Positions 8,820 through 17,827 of a DNA stretch of 64,000 bases are shown here, one piece after another; position 1 is the first letter of the stretch; the number at the start of each line of letters is the position of its first letter. The stretch lies in NCBI GenBank assembly GCA_013112545.1, contig JABFGJ010000003.1, forward strand, positions 274,108-338,107. The letters are read 5' to 3'. Made by a program: the position numbers and the translations under genes. The stretch is from Bacteroidota bacterium (GTDB lineage Bacteria > Bacteroidota > Bacteroidia > Flavobacteriales_E > Vicingaceae). The notes beneath the pieces were generated by a model, which saw nothing but the letters and a program-made list of their open reading frames with translations, was not told where the DNA came from and ran no database searches.

Positions 8820-9812
8820 ATGCTGATTTCACTTAAGTGTGTTGAAATAGAAAAAGTAGGAGATAAGTGGCGAAAGCTATTTGAGAAGTCGTGGCCTTAT
8901 TACAAAAAATGGTACCTCTCTCAAGGCTATACCGCTAGGCCTGGCTATTTAACTTGTTTAGAGCAAATTGAAGAACACATGCCAGAACTGCTCCCTATTT
9001 ATGAACAAGTATGTAAATCAGCTGGAGGAGGAGACTTAGCTTCACGTTTTTTAAGTTTATACAATCCACCACCATTTATGAGTGGTTGCACTCAGATTGC
9101 GTGGAATAAATCACCTTTTTCTTTAATTCGAAATTATGATTATAACCCCAAGTGGTTTGAAGGTGTTATGATGAAAACCAATTGGCTAAAACCCATTATT
9201 GGAATTTCAGATTGTAACTGGGGTTTGCTAGACGGCATGAATGAAGACGGTTTAGCAATTTCATTAACTTTTGGAGGCCGTAAAATTAGCGGGGAGGGAT
9301 TTGGAATTCCCTTGGTGATGCGATATGTTTTAGAAACATGTAAAGATGTTCCTGAAGCAGTAAGCACCTTGTTGAGATTGCCAGTACACATGTCGTATAA
9401 TGTGACGATATTGGACAAATCGGGAAAATACAAAACCATTTATTTAACTCCAGACAAAGGCCCACGCATAGATATAGAGCAGGTAGCTACAAACCATCAA
9501 GGAGATATAGAATGGCTAGAATATGCAGAAATGACAGCTACAAGAGAGCGAAAAGCATATTTAGACGCTATGGTAAAAGATCCTGATCAAACTAGGGATC
9601 ATATTTCTGCTAAATTTCTTCAAACACCCTTGTATAATAAAGACTTCGATAAATCATTTTGTACTTTATATAGTACCCAATACGACTTAGAAGAGTTAAG
9701 TGCGACTGTATTTTGGCCAAACAAAAGTATTGTACAAAAATTTGACGATTATAAAGAATGCAGGGAAATTATCAACATCAATAGACCTGGAATAGGGGAG
9801 TTTATTAGTTGA
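8820..9812 (+). CDS. C45-family autoproteolytic acyltransferase/hydrolase (Ntn fold)
   Basis: Member of the acyl-CoA:6-aminopenicillanate acyltransferase-like (peptidase C45) Ntn-hydrolases, which cut themselves before a Cys that becomes the N-terminal nucleophile. The expected site is the GC pair at residues 89-90 (MSGCTQIAW), giving an 89-residue propeptide and a 241-residue catalytic chain. Family motifs RNYDYNP, GLLDGMNEDGLAISLTFGG and VTILDKSG follow in order. There is no signal peptide, so it is cytosolic. It closes the run of same-strand genes, 55 bp after the ATP-grasp gene, and is convergent with the glutamate synthase-like gene. A role in hydrolysing or transferring the amide made by the ligase is inference. 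Confidence 0.8.
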   Translation: MLISLKCVEIEKVGDKWRKLFEKSWPYYKKWYLSQGYTARPGYLTCLEQIEEHMPELLPIYEQVCKSAGGGDLASRFLSLYNPPPFMSGCTQIAWNKSPFSLIRNYDYNPKWFEGVMMKTNWLKPIIGISDCNWGLLDGMNEDGLAISLTFGGRKISGEGFGIPLVMRYVLETCKDVPEAVSTLLRLPVHMSYNVTILDKSGKYKTIYLTPDKGPRIDIEQVATNHQGDIEWLEYAEMTATRERKAYLDAMVKDPDQTRDHISAKFLQTPLYNKDFDKSFCTLYSTQYDLEELSATVFWPNKSIVQKFDDYKECREIININRPGIGEFIS

Positions 9813-9831
9813 TTCTTACTGTTTTATATTG

Positions 9832-11367
9832 TCAAAATTGGTTTAAATAAGCCCCTTCTTCCACCTCAGGGTAAATCTCATTGTATTTCAAAACCTTATT
9901 CATGGCAATTCTTCGATTGATATGAATACGACTTATGTTAGAAGGTTTAGAGATACCAGAAGCAGCCATTAAATCGATGAAACTTTTCACTGTTTCTTCA
10001 TGATAATTAGCAACACGTTTGGATTTATCTTTAACTACCAATCCTTTCATTAAGTATTTATCTTGTGTGGCAACTCCTACTGGGCAAGTATTGGTGTTGC
10101 ATTGCAATGCTTGAATACAACCTATAGCCATCATCATGGCTCTAGCACTACTTACCATATCGGCACCTATAGACAACATTCTTACAATATCAAAACCACT
10201 AAAAACTTTACCTGAGGCAATTACTTTTATGTCTTTCTTTAAGTTGTATCCTCGCAAAGTATCAACAACAAAAGCTAATCCATCTCTTAATGGCATTCCT
10301 AAAGAATCTGAAAATTCTGTTGGAGCTGCACCAGTTCCGCCCTCGCCACCATCTACGGCAATGAAATCTGGGATAATACCGGTGGAAATTATTGCTTCAC
10401 AAATATTATTGAATTCCTGTTTCTTGCCAATGCACAGTTTAAATCCAACAGGTTTTCCACCTGACAAATCTCTTAATTGTTGAACAAAATGTAATAGTTC
10501 TTCTGGATTGTTAAATGCCGAATGACCTGGAGGTGAATGTACGTCTGTATGAGCAGGTATGTGACGAATAGCTGCAATCTCTTCCGTATTTTTTGATGCT
10601 GGTAAAATTCCACCATGCCCTGGTTTAGCACCTTGAGAGATTTTTATTTCTATCATTTTGACATTGTCGATACTAGCATGCTTTTGAAATAAATCTGGAC
10701 AGAAACTTCCATCATCTTTTCTACAGCCAAAATATCCTGTGCCTATTTGCCAAATTAAATCACCGCCTGGTTCTATGTGATATGGGCTTATTCCACCTTC
10801 ACCTGTGTTGTGAGCAAAATTTCCCATTTTAGCTCCGGCATTCATAGCCAAAACAGCATTTTTACTCAATGCCCCAAAACTCATGGCTGAAATGTTGAGT
10901 ATGCTAGATGAATATGGTTGTTTACAAGTCTTTTCACCAACTAAAATACGAGGATGATGCTCAATATCTTTGTTGTTTAAAGCGTAAATAGAATGATCTA
11001 GCCATTCATAACCATCTTGATATACATTTAGTTGGGTTCCAAAAGGAGTCGTATCAATTTCTTTTTTTGCTCGTTGGTATATTAACGAACGTGAAAGCCT
11101 GTTGATAGGTCTTCCTTCAGTATCTGTTTCAACAAAATACTGCATGATTTCAGGTCTTATCTTCTCAAGAATAAACCTGAAGTTTCCTATTACCGGGAAA
11201 TTTCTTCGAATAGTGTGCCTAGTTTGAACGATATCAACTATACCAACAACAATTAAGGGTAACACTATGATTAAAAGCCAAATAAAGTTGTGATGTAAAT
11301 AAGATAAAGCTAAAATGATACTTACTACAATGATAGCAGCAAAAGCGAACGTACGTCTTGTATTCAT
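9832..11367 (-). CDS. FMN-binding glutamate synthase-family protein, membrane-anchored
   Basis: Carries the FMN and 3Fe-4S cluster domain of glutamate synthase large subunits without the glutamine amidotransferase domain. Two hydrophobic segments at the N terminus (about 7-24 and 28-45) indicate membrane anchoring. The catalytic region shows NISAMSFGALSKNA, NTGEGGISPYH, QGAKPGHGGILP, VDGGEGGTGAAP and the cysteine motif CNTNTCPVGVATQ. The 511-residue length is normal for this stand-alone family, whose electron donor and true substrate remain uncertain; glutamate production is inferred from homology. It lies downstream of the S4 gene on the same strand, 118 bp apart. Confidence 0.85.
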   Translation of the reverse strand: MNTRRTFAFAAIIVVSIILALSYLHHNFIWLLIIVLPLIVVGIVDIVQTRHTIRRNFPVIGNFRFILEKIRPEIMQYFVETDTEGRPINRLSRSLIYQRAKKEIDTTPFGTQLNVYQDGYEWLDHSIYALNNKDIEHHPRILVGEKTCKQPYSSSILNISAMSFGALSKNAVLAMNAGAKMGNFAHNTGEGGISPYHIEPGGDLIWQIGTGYFGCRKDDGSFCPDLFQKHASIDNVKMIEIKISQGAKPGHGGILPASKNTEEIAAIRHIPAHTDVHSPPGHSAFNNPEELLHFVQQLRDLSGGKPVGFKLCIGKKQEFNNICEAIISTGIIPDFIAVDGGEGGTGAAPTEFSDSLGMPLRDGLAFVVDTLRGYNLKKDIKVIASGKVFSGFDIVRMLSIGADMVSSARAMMMAIGCIQALQCNTNTCPVGVATQDKYLMKGLVVKDKSKRVANYHEETVKSFIDLMAASGISKPSNISRIHINRRIAMNKVLKYNEIYPEVEEGAYLNQF

Positions 11368-11485
11368 ACTAAGTGGGATATGTTGTTGATTATCTAAACT
11401 TGTATTAAACTATAATAAAAGGGCTAAATTACCCCAAAATAAGGAATACTATCAAATATACTTCGACTATTAATTTTCATCTAAA

Positions 11486-11851
11486 TCAAAATTTAAATCC
11501 ATCTAAGTTTCTTCTGTCTTTTTTAGTTGGCCTTCCTCTTAATCCTTCAAACCTATTTTTTCGATTCATTTCTTGAATGTGCTGAAGCATTTCTAAATCA
11601 ATATCTGATGTTGTTTCTATAATAAGTTCTGGAAGTAGTTTTGCAGCAACCCTCGATTTTGGTATGCCTAACACTTTATAGCTTCTCCAAATTGGATTGA
11701 TTTTTATAGATACTTCATCACCAACTTTGACAATTTTAGACCCTTTGGCAAATTCACCATTGAGTTTCACTTTCTCTGAAGCACATTCTTTACCGGCAAT
11801 ACTTCTAGTTTTATAAAGTCGTATAGCCCAAATAAATTTATCAATCCTCAT
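11486..11851 (-). CDS. S4-domain RNA-binding protein (HslR/Hsp15-like)
   Basis: Small 121-residue protein beginning MRIDKFIWAIRLYKTRSIA, the S4 RNA-binding fold typical of Hsp15, which in known bacteria binds stalled 50S subunits carrying peptidyl-tRNA. Conserved S4 features continue through VKLNGEFAKGSKIVKVGDEVSIK, with a basic C-terminal tail (GRPTKKDRRNLDGFKF). The start at 11851 lies only a few bases after a perfect -7 box, so its mRNA may be leaderless. Confidence 0.85.
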   Translation of the reverse strand: MRIDKFIWAIRLYKTRSIAGKECASEKVKLNGEFAKGSKIVKVGDEVSIKINPIWRSYKVLGIPKSRVAAKLLPELIIETTSDIDLEMLQHIQEMNRKNRFEGLRGRPTKKDRRNLDGFKF

Positions 11852-11855
11852 GATT

Positions 11856-11863
11856 CAAATGTA
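11856..11863 (-). promoter_or_regulatory. -7 box TACATTTG for the S4 gene
   Basis: On the minus strand the sequence reads TACATTTGAATCATG. The box matches TAnnTTTG exactly and ends 4 bp before the ATG at 11851, so the expected transcription start coincides with the start codon. A TTG at the -33 spacing is not present. Confidence 0.5.
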
Positions 11864-11986
11864 ATTATTAGCTAGGATTTACTCAGCCAAAAAATGTTTT
11901 AGTACTTTCAAATTATAAAAATTTATAAATGATGTAACTTTTTTAGAAGTTAGGGTACATACTTATAGAACACTTAACAAAAACAA

Positions 11987-12535
11987 TTGGAAAAAAATCA
12001 AAGTACATTTTTAGCACTCTACAATCCAGTACATGAATCATTCGCGAGATTCTGTCATGCTCGAGCTTATGGATTAATAAATGCTGAAGATTTAATGTCT
12101 GAAACCATTACTTGTGCTTTGGAGAATTTCCATGGATTAAAAAATGAAAAAGCTTTTCTTAGTTTTTTATTTTCAATAGCTAGCAACATTGTCAATAAGA
12201 TGAATAGAAGACTAAAGTTTAAGGCCGATTATGATGAAGTGAAATTCCTTGAAATAAAAGATCAGGGAATTGATATTGAAACTCGTATGGATATAGAGCT
12301 GCTCTATCAAGCTTTAAATATTTTGCCTGTTAAACAAAAGGAAGCGCTTATATTATTTGAGATTAGTGGATTTTCTATTCAAGAAATTGCTGAAATTCAA
12401 AAGGCTGGTGTTTCTTCGGTTAAGCAACGCTTAAAAAGAGGAAGAGCCAAGTTGGCTGAAATTTTCAATTCAGAGGCTTTGAAAAAAGAATCCATTGAAA
12501 CAAAATCTAACGTCTTATTTACGGTGTTTTTATAA
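11987..12535 (+). CDS. ECF-type RNA polymerase sigma factor
   Basis: Sigma-70 family factor of about 182 residues. Region 2 is seen in SFARFCHARAYGLINAEDLMSE and region 4 in LPVKQKEALILFEISGFSIQEIAEIQ with the HTH recognition stretch GVSSVKQRLKRGRAKL. The start is a TTG at 11987; no ATG gives a complete region 2, so this start is accepted with caution. The next gene begins 10 bp downstream and encodes a one-pass membrane protein, the usual arrangement for a sigma factor with its membrane regulator. The regulon and signal are unknown. Confidence 0.85.
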   Translation: MEKNQSTFLALYNPVHESFARFCHARAYGLINAEDLMSETITCALENFHGLKNEKAFLSFLFSIASNIVNKMNRRLKFKADYDEVKFLEIKDQGIDIETRMDIELLYQALNILPVKQKEALILFEISGFSIQEIAEIQKAGVSSVKQRLKRGRAKLAEIFNSEALKKESIETKSNVLFTVFL

Positions 12536-12545
12536 TTATTTAAAA

Positions 12546-14399
12546 ATGAAAAAAACTACAGCACATTATTTTGATTCTGCAAAAAGACTGCCTTTGGCAA
12601 TGTCTTTAGCACAAGTTCAAGCATTAGTTGCAAAAGTAGGTGTACCCACAAATCCACCTAAATCAGGGTGGAATTTTAAAAACTTTATTATCATGACAAG
12701 TTCAATCATTGCATTAAGTACAGCATTGCTATTAAGCAATGTTAACTCAACAGAGTACAATTATCAGAGTCGCAACTCGGCTTTGAAATTATCAAGTGAA
12801 AAATCGAGACATGTTCTTTTAGATTCTACTGAAAAGATAGCTGCCGAGCAGAATTCAATTCAAGATATTGATGGAGATTCGCACCAAATTCAAGTGAAAA
12901 AAATAGACGAAAACTGCAATCAAGAACCAGATGATTCTGGAGTTGAAATATTTCATTCTAAGCTTAAATTGATGAATAAAAAGAGCTTAGGGACTAAAGA
13001 AGCAGTTGATGTAAAAGCTGAACCACTTGCTTTAGTTGAAATAAATCAAGAGGAATTTGATTTGTTTAACTCAGGTATAGAGCCCTTTGAATTGTTTGAT
13101 GAACCTAAAGACATAGAGGAATTAGTTTCTATGGATACGAGTAAAATCGTTGGTTCAACTAAAACAATTAATAAGCAAATTCAGGCAAAAGACATCAAGT
13201 GGTTTTTGATAAATCACTCTAAAGGTGATATAGAAATAAAGAACTCTAGTAATGGTATGATTGAACTTGAAGCCAAAGTTGCTATTGAAGCAAAAAACAA
13301 AGAAGATGAGGAAAAAGGATTAGCCGATTTTGATTTAAACTTGGTTAGCAAAGGGAATAAGGTTGAAATTGAAAACTCATGGAATGAGGATTTGGGTTCT
13401 TGTTTTTGTAGTAGCGATTCCAAAAAGAATAAAATTAAAACGAGCAATGGTGATAAAATACAAATCAAAAAAATGGAGATTAATTATGTCCTTAAAATCC
13501 CTGTTGATATTGGGTTAGATTTAAATTTGAAATATGGCGACATCACGTTGCCTGACCGAAAAGCAGATCTAAAAATTGCGCTATTTAAAGGAAACCTCAC
13601 CGCTGCAAATACTTCAGGTACTTTTGAATTGAATGGGAAGTATGGAAAAATGAACATGGGGAACGCCACAAAAGGGAATATTAGTTTATTTAAATCAAGT
13701 TTAAAATTGAAAGAAATTCCAGAACTTGAAATAAAAGCAAACTATTCAGATTTAATGATTCTACAGACAGAGAATTTAGACTTAACGGCTTTTAAAACAG
13801 ATGTAGAAATTCAGATAATAACTAAGAATTTAAAGTCAAATTTCAGATATGGAGATTTAAGTATAGAAGGGCAAACAGAGTTTGTTGAACTAGTAGCCTT
13901 TAAATCGAATGTAAAAACCGGAGATATTCAGCAAATGAATTTTGACGCATCTTATTCTAGTTTAGAAGCAGGAAGTATTTTGAATCTGAATTTGATTAAA
14001 GCTTTTCAATCAAAAATAAACATCAACGAAGTGGGGGATATGAATGGTAAGAGCAATTATACTCCAATTCAAATTAAGCGGTTGAATAAGAATTTAGAGT
14101 TGACAACATTTAAAGGAAGCATTGACATAAACGAAGTGCAATCGGGGTTTAAAAACATTCATTTAAATGCCAAATACACCAATGTTGACCTGAATTTTAG
14201 TCCAAGTTCTAAATATCAACTCGAGACTAAATCAACTTATACGGCATTAAATATGCCTGCTCAGGTGCAGAATCTATCGATAAATTCCAACGGTAACAAT
14301 CATTTTAATCATTATAAAGGGGACGTTAATGCTGATGATTCAGGCAATAATTCTCAAGTGTATATAGAAAGCTTTCAAGGAAAACTGGATTTGAGGTAA
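12546..14399 (+). CDS. Membrane-anchored DUF4097-like beta-repeat protein, probable partner of the ECF sigma factor
   Basis: The ATG at 12546 gives 617 residues: a short cytosolic N terminus (about 1-38, with LPLAMSLAQVQALVAKVG), one transmembrane helix (about 42-62), an acidic linker to about 215, and an exported beta-rich region. From about residue 327 to 572 a unit of roughly 35 residues repeats seven times, each with a Y-[GSTN] turn and most with a later F-[KQ] strand: KYGDITL...ALFKG, KYGKMNM...SLFKS, NYSDLMI...TAFKT, RYGDLSI...VAFKS, SYSSLEA...KAFQS, NYTPIQI...TTFKG. The repeats suggest a right-handed beta-helix or beta-solenoid. Anti-sigma function is inferred from gene order only. No protease or lipobox is seen. 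Confidence 0.7.
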   Translation: MKKTTAHYFDSAKRLPLAMSLAQVQALVAKVGVPTNPPKSGWNFKNFIIMTSSIIALSTALLLSNVNSTEYNYQSRNSALKLSSEKSRHVLLDSTEKIAAEQNSIQDIDGDSHQIQVKKIDENCNQEPDDSGVEIFHSKLKLMNKKSLGTKEAVDVKAEPLALVEINQEEFDLFNSGIEPFELFDEPKDIEELVSMDTSKIVGSTKTINKQIQAKDIKWFLINHSKGDIEIKNSSNGMIELEAKVAIEAKNKEDEEKGLADFDLNLVSKGNKVEIENSWNEDLGSCFCSSDSKKNKIKTSNGDKIQIKKMEINYVLKIPVDIGLDLNLKYGDITLPDRKADLKIALFKGNLTAANTSGTFELNGKYGKMNMGNATKGNISLFKSSLKLKEIPELEIKANYSDLMILQTENLDLTAFKTDVEIQIITKNLKSNFRYGDLSIEGQTEFVELVAFKSNVKTGDIQQMNFDASYSSLEAGSILNLNLIKAFQSKININEVGDMNGKSNYTPIQIKRLNKNLELTTFKGSIDINEVQSGFKNIHLNAKYTNVDLNFSPSSKYQLETKSTYTALNMPAQVQNLSINSNGNNHFNHYKGDVNADDSGNNSQVYIESFQGKLDLR

Positions 14400-14413
14400 T
14401 TCAAAATAATTCT

Positions 14414-14449
14414 CAATAGTGATAAAGAAATCTTGCTTTATCACTATTG
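14414..14449. terminator. Bidirectional hairpin between convergent genes
   Basis: CAATAGTGATAAAG (14414-14427) and CTTTATCACTATTG (14436-14449) form a perfect 14-bp stem with an 8-nt loop, between the ends of the beta-repeat gene and the formylglutamate hydrolase gene. T-tracts on either side are poor, but position and symmetry fit a shared terminator. Confidence 0.6.
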
Positions 14450-14454
14450 GTTTC

Positions 14455-15156
14455 TTAAAAAGTGCAATAAGCTCCTTTAAATGTGTCAATTATTTTATGA
14501 ATGGCAATATTCCAGCCCTTATAGTAATTTTTTTGGTTTACTTCCAACTCTATACCTATGTAATTCTGCTGAAATTGCTTTCTAAGGGCAGTGGTAAAAC
14601 CATCGGCTTTACCTAAATAAGGGTAATTCATTCTGCTTTTGAATTGATTATGAAAATCCAATTTTTCTTTCCACAGTTTGCAAAATGCTTGTTCATTTTT
14701 TTGTCTAGAGTCGTATAAAAGTCCAATGTCGCAATTTCTTTCAGTACCTTGAAAAATAGGAGTAAAGCTATGTACAGAAAGATGGATGACAGTATGATTC
14801 ACGATCCAATCAGCGATAAATCTTTCAACTCTTTGTCGATAGGGAATATAGATTTTATCGATTAGCTCATTTTTTTCAACAAGTGATAAGTTCTTAGTAT
14901 ATTCAGAGAATAAATTAGGATGGGTCAGCGATCGGTTTAATTCTATTAATAAACGAGATTCCTCGTTAAAAATAGAAAAATCAGGATTTGCATGTTTCAC
15001 GAACTGATCAAAAAGCACTTTAGCTCCAATATCTATTCCTCGATGACTGTTTAAGACATCAAGGTTTGCTTGAAACAGATGTTGATAAGCAGTTGGAATT
15101 TTATTTCCTGCATGCTCGCAAGTAATTAAAAGTTTTGATTTCATGGCATTACTCAA
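14455..15156 (-). CDS. N-formylglutamate amidohydrolase-family protein
   Basis: Zinc-type amidohydrolase of the N-formylglutamate deformylase family, about 233 residues. Metal- and substrate-site motifs are CEHAGNKIP (near 13-21), HRGIDIGA, LNRSLTHPNLFS and HLSVHSFTP. It ends the four-gene minus-strand operon. The ATG at 15156 overlaps the preceding stop by 8 bp; an in-frame ATG at 15144 is an alternative. In this operon it probably hydrolyses a glutamyl-type amide made by the two ligases, rather than acting in histidine degradation, since no hut genes are near. Confidence 0.8.
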   Translation of the reverse strand: MSNAMKSKLLITCEHAGNKIPTAYQHLFQANLDVLNSHRGIDIGAKVLFDQFVKHANPDFSIFNEESRLLIELNRSLTHPNLFSEYTKNLSLVEKNELIDKIYIPYRQRVERFIADWIVNHTVIHLSVHSFTPIFQGTERNCDIGLLYDSRQKNEQAFCKLWKEKLDFHNQFKSRMNYPYLGKADGFTTALRKQFQQNYIGIELEVNQKNYYKGWNIAIHKIIDTFKGAYCTF

Positions 15157-16372
15157 ATGCCTTATTTTGACTCAAACAATCTCCCAATTTTCGATACACT
15201 CGCAGGATGTTTTCTTTGCTATAATCTTGGTTTACAGCTTTTAAAATTCGAGTAGCCAAGCTACCTTTTTCTAAAATAAAGTCCATTTCGAGCGATTTAT
15301 TTGTCGTTGCATATTGCATTTCTTTCCAAAAATCTTTGGCTGAACATATAGTCTGCTCAATTCCAAACATTTTCAAATATGCTACATTATCGATGATGCT
15401 GTCTTCAGCATTTTTAATAGTATCGTTAAAAATCGCAAATAAGTCATTTTCATTCCACTTCATTTGCTCGGCTAAAGTGCAGGTTTTTTCATCGATTAAA
15501 AATTGTATTAGCTTAGAGACAAGTTGCATGATAGCCAAATCCATTTTTGGCGATTCTTGAATATCAACGATTCTTATTTCAATTGCATTTCTATCAAATC
15601 GAGCGATAGCGCCCCTGGAATTTAAGAAGTATTTGCCTAAAATTCCATCTTTATCATAGGGTCTAATAGCCTGTTTAATCGGCTGAAAAATAAGCTCTTC
15701 GTAAGCATTTTGACTAAAAGCACGCTCGGGAATTACTTTACCAGCAATTTGCGGGATTTTAGATTGATTTAATTTATAAAACTCTAAACGTTGGTTTTTA
15801 ATTCCTTCGTGTTTTAATTCAAAAATGGGTGTACTTGCGCTTAATGCAGGTATTAGAGGCAACACTAATCTAATGGCAGCATGCAGTTTTTTAAATTCCT
15901 CATCGTTTGCAAAAGGCAAATTAATGTGAGTGCTTTGCAAATTTGACCAACCATGGCCTTTACAATCAAAAATTCGATTGTATAATTCATAAACTTCGTT
16001 GTATTCATGAGGCCAAATAATTGTCTCTTTTAAAGGATTCATAAAAGGATGAGCTCCTGTTGGCAATAACATGGCATTGTGTTTTTCAAGGCGCTTGTTG
16101 GCCAGTGCTACGTTTTCGCTAAACTTTTCAGCTAAACCTTCAAGCTTTTTTGCAGGGCCATTGGTTTTAATTTCAATAACATGCAAAACCAGCTCATTCG
16201 ACCAAGCTATGTCGCCATTTTCAAAATCTGCCACCACATCTCCGGCCATTTCTTCTAAAAGCAAGTCGGCTATAGGCCGAATGGCTAAGGTATCGCGGTC
16301 AACAATCATGTACTCTAACTCAATGCCATAAGCTTCAAAAAGTGCTAGTGGTTTCTTTACATTTTCGCTCAT
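15149..16372 (-). CDS. GCS2-type carboxylate-amine ligase (glutamate-cysteine ligase family)
   Basis: 407-residue member of the glutamine synthetase-like carboxylate-amine ligases related to YbdK/GCS2, which join the side-chain or alpha carboxylate of an amino acid to an amine using ATP. The Mg-binding start YGIELEYMIVD (15-25), the STHINLPF strand and RFDRNAIEIRIVDIQE are intact. It overlaps the RimK-like gene by 4 bp (ATGA) and the amidohydrolase by 8 bp, so translational coupling is likely. Glutathione synthesis is unlikely because a GshB-type partner and standard GshA are not adjacent. The actual substrates are unknown. Confidence 0.8.
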   Translation of the reverse strand: MSENVKKPLALFEAYGIELEYMIVDRDTLAIRPIADLLLEEMAGDVVADFENGDIAWSNELVLHVIEIKTNGPAKKLEGLAEKFSENVALANKRLEKHNAMLLPTGAHPFMNPLKETIIWPHEYNEVYELYNRIFDCKGHGWSNLQSTHINLPFANDEEFKKLHAAIRLVLPLIPALSASTPIFELKHEGIKNQRLEFYKLNQSKIPQIAGKVIPERAFSQNAYEELIFQPIKQAIRPYDKDGILGKYFLNSRGAIARFDRNAIEIRIVDIQESPKMDLAIMQLVSKLIQFLIDEKTCTLAEQMKWNENDLFAIFNDTIKNAEDSIIDNVAYLKMFGIEQTICSAKDFWKEMQYATTNKSLEMDFILEKGSLATRILKAVNQDYSKENILRVYRKLGDCLSQNKAFE

Positions 16373-17826
16373 ATTCCTTTAGATTTATCTAGTCTTTTCT
16401 TAAACTCAAGCATGATGATGTTGTATAACTCTTCGTTCAGTAAACGATCTTCATAACCAGAATCGATGCTTGGGTTATCATTAACTTCAATAATATAAAC
16501 ATGTTCTCCTTTTTGTTTAATGTCCACACCATAAAGACCATCTCCAATTAAATTAGCAGCCTTTAAGGAAGTTTGTAAAACGATTTCAGGTACTTCATTT
16601 AAAGCTACAGTTTCTATTCCACCGTAGTTTTCTTCTTGGTCACTGGACCAATCGTAGATTTGCCAATGTCCTGCAGCCATTAAATACCTGCAAGCATAAA
16701 TGACTTGCTGGTTTAATATTCCAATTCTCCAATCAAAATCGGTAAATAGAAATTCTTGTCCAAGCAATAAATCTGAATCTTGAAACAACTGATTAAGGTG
16801 AGCATCTAATTCTTGCTGGTTATTTGCTTTTACAACACCAAGAGAGAATGCACTATCTGGCTTTTTTAAAACGCAGGGAAATTTTAAGGTTTCAGCGATT
16901 TCGTTTCTATTTTCTCGATGAATGATCATCGTTTTTGGCGTAGGGATTTTATTTCGACTTAAAAGTTCGGCTAAATAAACTTTATTGGTGCAACGCAGTA
17001 TGGAAGTTGGGTCATCCATTACTATTAATCCCTCAGCTTCTGCTAATCTGGAAAATCGATAAGTATGATGGTTTACAGCCGTAGTTTCTCGAATAAATAA
17101 TGCATCAAACTCTGGAATCCTATTGTAATCTTCTTTGGTAATTAATTCGACATAAAAGCCAATTTTTTCAGCAGCTGCTATCATTTTATGAAGTGCAGTT
17201 TCATTAGAAGGTGGATCACTCGCTTTGGGATCGTGAAGTATGGCTAAATCGTAAGTGGTTTTAAGTGTTTTATTCGTGTCAAACCTTTTTTTGCTAAAAT
17301 ATTGTTGTGCAAAATCTTCGATATAAGGTAAGTGGTCATCGTTGATATCGGTAACACTAATGGGATTTATGCGTTTTAAGTGCCATTTTTTATTGAATCT
17401 AAATTCAGCGCGTAAAAGTGGAGCCTGAAAAAGATTGTATAAGCCTTTAGCTAGTTTGGCGTGTTTCTTAGATATATTCTGACCAAAATAAATACTTAAA
17501 GTAAATGATTCTGATTTTATTTTAGCCAAACTTGCTTGAATGATGGCATCTAACTCTTCTGAAATGGATTTGATAAGTGTTAGAGTCCTAAAGTCAACCA
17601 TTGTGGTTACGCTTGGAATAACTTTATGTCCACGAGCTTCAGCTAATAAAGAAACATAATAACCAGTACTTTGGTATTTATAATTTCGGCATAGATTAAA
17701 AATTCTTACGTTTTTCAGTTCAGAAAATTTATGTTTTGTCAAATAAGATTTTGCGTCAATTACTTCTACTGAATCTATTTCAAAATTCCAATCATTGGGA
17801 TTGTTTACAATAATAATCTTTCGCAT
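16369..17826 (-). CDS. RimK-like ATP-grasp ligase with RLAN N-terminal domain
   Basis: 485 residues. The N-terminal part (about 1-190; IIIVNNPNDWNFE, NLCRNYKYQSTGYYVSLLAEARGHKVIP) matches the RimK-like-ATP-grasp N-terminal (RLAN) domain; the C-terminal part is a RimK-type ATP-grasp with FPCVLKKPDSAFSLGVVK, DWRIGIL and the metal-binding IIEVNDNPSID. RimK relatives add amino acids such as glutamate to a carboxylate. The gene is 1 bp after the C39-like gene and overlaps the GCS2 gene by 4 bp. Two different ligase folds in one operon point to a compound with at least two enzyme-made amide bonds, which is inference. Confidence 0.85.
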   Translation of the reverse strand: MRKIIIVNNPNDWNFEIDSVEVIDAKSYLTKHKFSELKNVRIFNLCRNYKYQSTGYYVSLLAEARGHKVIPSVTTMVDFRTLTLIKSISEELDAIIQASLAKIKSESFTLSIYFGQNISKKHAKLAKGLYNLFQAPLLRAEFRFNKKWHLKRINPISVTDINDDHLPYIEDFAQQYFSKKRFDTNKTLKTTYDLAILHDPKASDPPSNETALHKMIAAAEKIGFYVELITKEDYNRIPEFDALFIRETTAVNHHTYRFSRLAEAEGLIVMDDPTSILRCTNKVYLAELLSRNKIPTPKTMIIHRENRNEIAETLKFPCVLKKPDSAFSLGVVKANNQQELDAHLNQLFQDSDLLLGQEFLFTDFDWRIGILNQQVIYACRYLMAAGHWQIYDWSSDQEENYGGIETVALNEVPEIVLQTSLKAANLIGDGLYGVDIKQKGEHVYIIEVNDNPSIDSGYEDRLLNEELYNIIMLEFKKRLDKSKGI

Positions 17827-17827
17827 T

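Noticed and set aside
10136..10483. 115-codon plus-strand frame inside the glutamate synthase-like gene
   Set aside because: It lies wholly opposite conserved FMN-domain sequence and resembles no family.
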